DNA from: an uncultured Bacilli bacterium
GTDB taxonomy: Bacteria > Bacillota_I > Bacilli_A > RF39 > UBA660
Assembly (NCBI GenBank): GCA_947588665.1
Contig: CANPYU010000003.1
Span: forward strand, 1 to 19,130
DNA: 19,130 nucleotides
Reading direction: 5' to 3'
The notes beneath the pieces are model-generated. The model was not told the DNA's origin. It searched no databases and was given only the letters and a program-made list of their open reading frames with translations. This document shows positions 14,349 to 19,130 of the stretch, one piece after another (the first letter of the stretch is position 1; each line of letters begins with the position of its first letter). The position numbers and the translations under genes are program-made.

Positions 14349-14811
14349 AATTATTTACTTCATCTAAATTTTGAACTTCATGAGTCCTTCCTAACATATA
14401 ATCCACACTTATTCTACATTTATCAGAATAAAACAAAACAAAATCTAAAAGTGGCACTTCTTTTGCAGTCTCAAACTTAATAACAGTTTCTTTATCTACA
14501 CCAAATTTTCTTGCTAATCTATCATGAGAAAATTTAATTTGTTTTCTAAGTTTTCTCAAATTATAAGCTAAATCTAACTTATCATATCCCTCTTTCTCAT
14601 CATTATAATTAAGCATATCTGAATTACCTATTAAATAATCTACACTTACTCCATAAAAATCACTTATATCAATCAGAGTAAGAAGTGGCATGCTCTTTTT
14701 ACCATCTTCAAAAAGGCAATAATCATCAAGCGAAACATTAATCATTTCTGCTAAATCTCCTCTTGTTAATCCTTGCCCCTCTCTTAGGCTTATTAATCTT
14801 TCTCTATCCAT
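14347..14811 (-). CDS. Transcriptional regulator with two XRE-type helix-turn-helix domains (second copy)
   Basis: This 154-aa protein has the same two-domain plan as the regulator at 10584-11036. Domain 1 (about 4-58) has LTRGDLAEMINVSLDDYCLFEDG and ends YGVSVDYLIGN. Domain 2 (about 83-138) has FSHDRLARKFGVDKETVIKFETA and ends CRISVDYMLGR. The domains are linked by an acidic segment (about 65-80). Sequence identity to the first copy is low, so this is an old paralog and not a recent duplicate. GTGAGG lies 6 nt before the ATG at 14811. It is convergent with the surface-protein operon. Its target is unknown; the upstream region 14812-14930 has the inverted repeat ATCATT-T-AATGAT, possibly for autoregulation. 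Confidence 0.82.
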   Translation of the reverse strand: MDRERLISLREGQGLTRGDLAEMINVSLDDYCLFEDGKKSMPLLTLIDISDFYGVSVDYLIGNSDMLNYNDEKEGYDKLDLAYNLRKLRKQIKFSHDRLARKFGVDKETVIKFETAKEVPLLDFVLFYSDKCRISVDYMLGRTHEVQNLDEVNN

Positions 14812-14975
14812 AATACCTCACTTTCATTAAATATCTTCTCAAAACGAAGCATAATCATTTAATGATACAATAATTATATCATAATTAATCAATATTATAA
14901 AGTTTTATTTACCTGCTAAGTAGTATAGATATGTCAAAAATTGGTAAATATTTAACATTTTAATATTTAATATCT

Positions 14976-15009
14976 TTGACTTTAAATATCTTTTTAAATA
15001 TAGTATAAT
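14976..15009 (+). promoter_or_regulatory. Promoter of the pilin-tdk-rnr-smpB operon
   Basis: TTGACT (14976-14981) pairs with TATAGT (14999-15004) at 17 nt. A better TATAAT (15004-15009) overlaps it at a 22-nt spacing. Either start point leaves at most about 15 nt of leader before ATG 15025. Confidence 0.55.
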
Positions 15010-15024
15010 TAATATGTGATAATT

Positions 15025-15378
15025 ATGAATAAAAAAGGTTTTACATTAATTGAACTGCTCGCGAGCATTGCAATCATGGGGCTTATTGCAACCATAACCA
15101 GCATTAATATTATTAAAATATTTGATAATAAAAAAACTATTGCCAAAACTAATAAAGAAAGCATTATCACTACCGCGGCCTGTATTTATATAGAACTTGA
15201 AGAAAATAGTTCCCTAAAATCTAATTGTTTAACAAATGGATGCACTATTTCTTCTAATGATCTTATTAAATCTGGTCTACTAAAAAAAGAAGATGTTGAT
15301 AAAGAAACATTTATTAACATTATAAAAGATCATAATGAAAAAACATGTAAAATAATAAAGGAGGAAAAAAATGGCTAA
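15025..15378 (+). CDS. Type IV pilin-like protein with prepilin N-terminus
   Basis: This 117-aa protein starts MNKKGFTLIELLASIAIMGL, the class III prepilin signal: cleavage after Gly5, mature Phe1 and Glu5, then a hydrophobic helix (about 6-30). After it comes a short globular part with four cysteines (AACIY, SNC, NGC and KTC) that may pair. It is much smaller than a typical major pilin and no peptidase, ATPase or other pilus gene is nearby, so it may be a minor or pseudopilin or belong to a com-like system elsewhere. The ATG 15025 is chosen at the motif; GTG 15016 is upstream in frame but has no ribosome site. It overlaps tdk by 8 nt and carries tdk's AAGGAGG. The signal-helix DNA (about 15055-15090) is noticeably GC-richer than its surroundings. 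Confidence 0.8.
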   Translation: MNKKGFTLIELLASIAIMGLIATITSINIIKIFDNKKTIAKTNKESIITTAACIYIELEENSSLKSNCLTNGCTISSNDLIKSGLLKKEDVDKETFINIIKDHNEKTCKIIKEEKNG

Positions 15379-15943
15379 ATTATATTTTCGATATGGTGCC
15401 ATGAACTGTGGCAAAACAACCGCAATAATTCAAGTTGCTCATAATTATGAAGAAAAAGGAAAAAAGGTATTATTAATTAAATCTAGTATAGACACTAAAG
15501 GTAATGATACAATTATCAACCGTACTAATTTATCTCGAAAAGTAGATGTTTTATTACCCCCAAAAGAATCTATTAAACCTTTTATAAAAGAACCTATAGA
15601 TGCTATATTAGTAGACGAAGCTCAATTTTTATCACCAAATCAAGTAGATGAATTATATGAAATAAGTAAATTAAATGATATTCCCGTTTTATGTTATGGA
15701 CTTCGTTGTGACTTCAAACTGGAAGGATTTCCTGGCGCTACAAGATTACTACAAATTGCCGATACTATTGAAGAAATAAAAACTATTTGTAAATGTGGCA
15801 AAAAAGCAACTGTTAATGTTCGTCTTGTAGATGGCATTCCTACTTTAAAAGGAGATCAAATTGCTATTGATGGCAAAAATAATATTTCTTATGAAAGTAT
15901 GTGTGGCGCCTGTTACCTAAAATTTAAAGAGGGTGCAAAATGA
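15371..15943 (+). CDS. tdk: Thymidine kinase (type II)
   Basis: Thymidine kinase phosphorylates thymidine to dTMP with ATP in nucleotide salvage. At 190 aa it is of normal length. The Walker A motif is GAMNCGKTT (about 9-17). The catalytic segment DEAQFL holds the base Glu (around 77-82). GLRCDFKLEGFPGA forms the lasso/substrate region, and the zinc is bound by CKCGKK and CGACY (about 139-144 and 178-182). It ends in TGA, which shows that TGA is a stop in this organism. The ATG lies within the pilin gene's end and the stop overlaps rnr by 4 nt (ATGA). Confidence 0.97.
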   Translation: MAKLYFRYGAMNCGKTTAIIQVAHNYEEKGKKVLLIKSSIDTKGNDTIINRTNLSRKVDVLLPPKESIKPFIKEPIDAILVDEAQFLSPNQVDELYEISKLNDIPVLCYGLRCDFKLEGFPGATRLLQIADTIEEIKTICKCGKKATVNVRLVDGIPTLKGDQIAIDGKNNISYESMCGACYLKFKEGAK

Positions 15944-18054
15944 AAGAACAAATACTAAATGTTTTAAAAGATATTCATGAAGCTAAAACTTTAATTGAAA
16001 TAAATGACTTATTAAATCTTAAAACTGTTAGTGAATATCAAGAATTAGAAAAAAATATTGAAAAATTAGTTCAAGAATATCAAATATTTAAAACCAAAAA
16101 AGATAAATATCTTTTAATGTCTAATTGCCCTGGTTTAAAAATTGGTAAAATTGATATCAATAAAAAAGGTTTTGGATTCGTTATATTAGATAAAGCAGAT
16201 GATCTATACATAGCTCCAGAAAACTTAAATAGTGCAATTAACAATGATATAGTTTTAGTAGAAACTATTAAAAATGGTTTAAAACCGGAAGGAAAAGTTT
16301 TAAAAATTATTAAAAGAGACTTAGAAAATATTGTTGGTGAAGTATATATTGAAAAAGATAAATTAATGTTAAAACCCGATGATAGCAAATTAAATATAAT
16401 CATTTTTTTAACCAAAGAAACTTCCCAAAACTGTGTTGAAGGCCACAAAGTTTTAGTTCATTTAAAGAAAAAATTAAATAATCGGACATATTTAGCCGAT
16501 GTTCTAAAAATATTAGGTCATAAAGATGATGCCGGAATAGATATTTTAAGTATTGCCTACAAATATGGAATTATAGATGAATTTAATCCCGAAACTTTAA
16601 AAGAAATAGAAAATATTCCTACTGAAGTTAGTAAAGAGGAACTTGAAAATCGAACTGATTTAACCAATAAAATGATCTTTACTATAGATGGTAAAGATAC
16701 TAAAGATATTGATGATGCCATAAGCCTAGAACTAGATGGCAATAATTATGTTTTAGGAGTTCATATTGCCGACGTTAGTCATTATGTTAAAGAAAATACA
16801 TCTTTAGGAGACGATGCTTATAACAGAGGAACTTCTGCTTATTTAGCTGATACAGTAATACCGATGTTACCTCATAAATTATCAAATGGAATATGTTCTT
16901 TAAATGAAGGGGTAATAAGACTTACCATGAGTTGTGTAATGCATATTAATAAAAATGGTGATATCCTAAAATATGATATTTTCCCTAGTTACATAAAATC
17001 ATGCAAAAAAATGAATTATTCTGATGTTAATAAAATTCTTGAAGAAAATACTATACCTGAAGGATATGAGCCATATGCTAAAACTCTTATAAAAATGCAT
17101 GAATTAGCCCAAATATTACGTCAAAAAAAAGTAGCTAATGGTTATATAGAATTTGAAATTCCCGAAGCCAAAATTATTCAAGATGAAAATGGTCGAGCAA
17201 TTGATATTAAAAAAAGAGTTCAAGCATCAGGAGAAAATTTAATCGAGGACTTTATGATTGCCGCCAATGTAACTGTAGCAACCCATATTGCCAATATGGA
17301 ACTACCATTTATCTATCGTGTTCATGATCTTCCAAATGCTGAAAAAATAGAAGAATTTTTAAATTTAGTTAAAGCTTTAGGTTATACAATTAAAACTAAT
17401 ATCAAAGAAATAACTCCTAAAACTATGCAAAAACTTTTAGAAGAACTAAAAGACAAACCAGAATATTTCATCTTATCTACCCTTCTTTTAAGAAGCATGA
17501 AAAAAGCAGAATACTCTAAAACTAATGTTGGACACTTTGGTTTAGCTCTTAAAAATTACACCCATTTTACTTCCCCAATCAGAAGACTTCCCGACTTAAT
17601 TGTTCATCGTCTATTAAAAACCTATCTAATTGATAAAGACTTTAGTATGGGTACAATTAATTATTTAGAAAGTTATTTAGTAACAGCATCAGAACATGCT
17701 AGTGAAAGAGAAGTTGCCAGTATTAATGCTGAAAGGGATGTAGCCGACATGAAAATGGCTGAATATATGGAAAGTCATATTGGCGAAGAATATGATGGTA
17801 TAATAAGCACTGTAACTAACTTTGGTTTCTTTGTTGAATTAGAAAATTTAATTGAAGGCTTAGTTCACGTAAATAATCTTAAAGATGATTATTATACTTA
17901 TGTTCCTGAATTATTATCTTTAATTGGTAAATCAACTAAAAAAACATATCGAGTTGGTGATAAAATTCGAATCAAAGTTATTAATGCCTCTAAAGAAACA
18001 GCTTTAATCGATTTTGACATCGTGGAGGATAAATATGATCGAAATAAAAAATAA
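15940..18054 (+). CDS. rnr: Ribonuclease R
   Basis: RNase R is the processive 3'-5' exoribonuclease that degrades structured RNA and, with tmRNA-SmpB, non-stop mRNA. The 704-aa protein has an N-terminal winged-helix-like part (1-60), a cold-shock/OB domain ([16 protein letters not shown], about 67-82) and the RNB catalytic domain. RNB shows [16 protein letters not shown] (about 247-262) with its metal-binding Asp cluster, HIADVSHYV and [16 protein letters not shown]-terminal S1 domain follows ([25 protein letters not shown], about 622-646). It is somewhat shorter than the 770-810 aa of model homologues, mainly at the ends. It overlaps tdk by 4 nt and smpB by 20 nt. Confidence 0.97.
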   Translation: MKEQILNVLKDIHEAKTLIEINDLLNLKTVSEYQELEKNIEKLVQEYQIFKTKKDKYLLMSNCPGLKIGKIDINKKGFGFVILDKADDLYIAPENLNSAINNDIVLVETIKNGLKPEGKVLKIIKRDLENIVGEVYIEKDKLMLKPDDSKLNIIIFLTKETSQNCVEGHKVLVHLKKKLNNRTYLADVLKILGHKDDAGIDILSIAYKYGIIDEFNPETLKEIENIPTEVSKEELENRTDLTNKMIFTIDGKDTKDIDDAISLELDGNNYVLGVHIADVSHYVKENTSLGDDAYNRGTSAYLADTVIPMLPHKLSNGICSLNEGVIRLTMSCVMHINKNGDILKYDIFPSYIKSCKKMNYSDVNKILEENTIPEGYEPYAKTLIKMHELAQILRQKKVANGYIEFEIPEAKIIQDENGRAIDIKKRVQASGENLIEDFMIAANVTVATHIANMELPFIYRVHDLPNAEKIEEFLNLVKALGYTIKTNIKEITPKTMQKLLEELKDKPEYFILSTLLLRSMKKAEYSKTNVGHFGLALKNYTHFTSPIRRLPDLIVHRLLKTYLIDKDFSMGTINYLESYLVTASEHASEREVASINAERDVADMKMAEYMESHIGEEYDGIISTVTNFGFFVELENLIEGLVHVNNLKDDYYTYVPELLSLIGKSTKKTYRVGDKIRIKVINASKETALIDFDIVEDKYDRNKK

Positions 18055-18466
18055 AAAAGCCTACTTTGACTATAATATCGAAGAAGAATTAGAAGCCGGC
18101 ATTGCTTTAGTAGGTACAGAAATAAAATCTATTCGTAAAGGTAGTGTTGATTTAAAAGATACATTTGTTAATATAAAAAATAATGAAGCTTATCTTTTAA
18201 ATATGTATATTGCTAAATATGAAGAAGGAAACATTTTTAATCATGAAGAAAGAAGAACAAGAAAATTATTATTACATAAAAAAGAAATAAAAAAACTAAA
18301 AGAAAAAGTAAAAATAGACGGCTTAACAATTATTCCTTTAAAACTATATTTTAAAAAAAACAAAGTTAAAATTTTAATAGGCGTTGCTAAAGGAAAAAAA
18401 CTCTATGACAAACGTGCTAGTCTCAAAGAAAAAGACTTAAAAAAAGAAACAAGATACTACAAATAA
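18035..18466 (+). CDS. smpB: SsrA-binding protein SmpB
   Basis: SmpB binds tmRNA (SsrA) and places it in the ribosomal A site to rescue stalled ribosomes. The 143-aa product shows [78 protein letters not shown] and a basic tail ([20 protein letters not shown]), the full family pattern. ATG 18035 is chosen over the upstream in-frame start because GTGGAGG lies just upstream and the conserved region starts there. It overlaps rnr by 20 nt, fitting the shared role in non-stop mRNA decay. No ssrA gene is visible downstream. Confidence 0.97.
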   Translation: MIEIKNKKAYFDYNIEEELEAGIALVGTEIKSIRKGSVDLKDTFVNIKNNEAYLLNMYIAKYEEGNIFNHEERRTRKLLLHKKEIKKLKEKVKIDGLTIIPLKLYFKKNKVKILIGVAKGKKLYDKRASLKEKDLKKETRYYK

Positions 18467-18478
18467 TATCTTGTTTTT
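18447..18478. terminator. Intrinsic terminator at the end of smpB, probably bidirectional
   Basis: AAACAAGATA and TATCTTGTTT form a perfect 10-bp stem with a 10-nt loop that contains the smpB stop codon, followed by TT. On the minus strand the same stem is followed by a C and then a T-rich run and could end the convergent membrane-protein transcript. Confidence 0.82.
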
Positions 18479-18986
18479 AATTCTTTAAATAATCAAAAAA
18501 TAATAGTACAGCATTAATAATCAGTATCCAACCAACAATAACAAATATGGCATTAGAAACAAATATACTAAATATACCCATAATAATTAAAATAACATTA
18601 CTTAAAGCTGTCATATTTTTATAATCTTGAAAACTTATTTGAGTAAGTAACCTACTAACTCCAAAATATATTAAGAAAAATCCTAATACATATCTAAGTC
18701 CTATTTCTAAAGCATTTGCTAAAACAATTAACAATATTCCAATAATTATTGATGCTAAAGCAACCGTAAGATTAACATTTTTAAATTGAGCAAGTTCTTT
18801 GTTTCTATAATATTCAATTAAAGTTTTAATTCCAAATATTATCACCAAAAGTCCAATTATCCAAAACAACAATGTTGTTGCCTCATTACTTTTAAATGCT
18901 AATATCAATCCTAATATTAAATAAATAATAGGCGTAACAATAGATTTAGACTCTTTAACACTTTTATTAGGTTTAATTATTTCCAC
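18477..18986 (-). CDS. DUF308/HdeD-like six-helix membrane protein
   Basis: This 169-aa integral membrane protein has six predicted helices (about 17-31, 38-57, 74-90, 97-112, 128-143 and 147-164) arranged as three hairpins. Recurring G-x-x-x-I-x-x-G patterns (LILGLILA, LLVIIFGIKTLIEYY, FFLIYFGVSRLL, LIIMGIFSIF) are typical of the DUF308/HdeD family, whose molecular role is mostly unknown (acid resistance in enterobacterial HdeD). It starts with GTG at 18986; the nearby ATG is out of frame and quickly terminated. AAGGA is 10 nt or so upstream. It is monocistronic with its own promoter and convergent with smpB. Confidence 0.75.
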   Translation of the reverse strand: MEIIKPNKSVKESKSIVTPIIYLILGLILAFKSNEATTLLFWIIGLLVIIFGIKTLIEYYRNKELAQFKNVNLTVALASIIIGILLIVLANALEIGLRYVLGFFLIYFGVSRLLTQISFQDYKNMTALSNVILIIMGIFSIFVSNAIFVIVGWILIINAVLLFFDYLKN

Positions 18987-19006
18987 ATTACCACATCCTT
19001 ATCATA

Positions 19007-19035
19007 ATTATATAATGTTCTTAATTTTTAAGCAA
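19007..19035 (-). promoter_or_regulatory. Sigma-A promoter of the DUF308-like gene
   Basis: Minus-strand TTGCTT (19035-19030) and consensus TATAAT (19012-19007) are 17 nt apart, about 20 nt upstream of the GTG start. Confidence 0.78.
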
Positions 19036-19063
19036 GTATAAAATTGAATTAAGTGTGACTTTT

Positions 19064-19111
19064 AAAACAAAATGTCCGCTTTTTTTAATTGATTTACAAA
19101 ACAAAATGTCC
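19064..19111. repeat. 14-bp direct repeat pair, possible mobile-element end
   Basis: AAAACAAAATGTCC occurs at 19064-19077 and again at 19098-19111 (period 34 bp), separated by a T-rich spacer. Spaced direct repeats of this kind occur at the ends of some insertion sequences (for example IS21-like elements) as transposase-binding sites. The window stops before any transposase could be seen, so the assignment is tentative. Confidence 0.4.
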
Positions 19112-19130
19112 TATTTAAAATCTTTTAAAA

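Noticed and set aside
16080..16448. Minus-strand frames within rnr (also 16557-16742)
   Set aside because: They are antisense to conserved RNase R domains and their hydrophobic translations reflect the codon bias of the real gene.
18447..19130. tmRNA (ssrA) gene expected near smpB
   Set aside because: No tRNA-like ends or tag-peptide frame seen; the space is filled by a terminator, the DUF308-like gene and repeats.
1..19130. CRISPR arrays, tRNA or rRNA genes
   Set aside because: I saw no regularly spaced repeat array, no tRNA cloverleaf or CCA-ended candidates and no rRNA-like segment on either strand.

Overview
The window comes from an AT-rich, low-G+C Firmicutes-type bacterium. It has strong AGGAGG-type ribosome sites, TTGACA/TATAAT promoters and T-tailed hairpin terminators. 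TGA is used as a stop (tdk ends in TGA) and Trp is TGG, so the genetic code is standard and not mycoplasmal. A Bacillus-type LexA box in front of uvrA also fits Firmicutes. The mix of a very AT-rich genome, SipW-like secretion operons and 'WTMSP...GVRPVINL' surface proteins resembles uncultured gut Bacilli (for example the RF39 group). That placement is a guess from memory and not a measurement.

Layout. (1) 1-1881, minus strand: a tRNA t6A operon, tsaE-tsaB-rimI-tsaD, with one clear promoter; tsaD runs off the left edge. (2) 2039-2242: a small ribbon-helix-helix-like protein, divergent from tsaE. (3) 2355-3875, minus: a membrane-anchored surface protein with a Thr/Asn linker and two bacterial Ig-like (BIG2) domains. 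(4) 4077-6890: uvrA, with a LexA operator inside its promoter spacer. (5) 7055-10464: a tightly overlapping secretion operon encoding a small exported fibre-like protein, a second exported protein, an ER/SipW-type signal peptidase and a DUF5305-like membrane protein. The last two are each split by a -1 frame change. (6) 10584-14811: two tandem paralogous surface proteins (514 and 498 aa) flanked by two minus-strand regulators, each with two XRE helix-turn-helix domains. (7) 15025-18466: a lone type IV pilin-like protein, thymidine kinase, RNase R and SmpB, every pair overlapping. (8) 18477-18986, minus: a six-helix DUF308/HdeD-like membrane protein, then a repeat pair at the right edge that looks like a mobile-element end.

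How the parts fit. Regions 1, 4 and 7 are housekeeping (tRNA modification, repair, nucleotide salvage, RNA turnover and ribosome rescue). Regions 3, 5 and 6 are a cell-surface block. The signal peptidase in region 5 is the likely processor of the exported proteins in its own operon and possibly of the paralogous pair in region 6 (inference).

The strongest unexplained signal is in region 6. Both paralogs carry, at the same place near the C-terminus, a short patch whose base composition breaks sharply from the rest of the gene: about 56% G+C and only about 13% A in the second gene, with no A-ending codon in 28. The patch lies between conserved flanks and its residues differ between the copies. 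This is what adenine-directed diversification by a retroelement, or cassette swapping, would leave. No reverse transcriptase or template repeat lies in the window.
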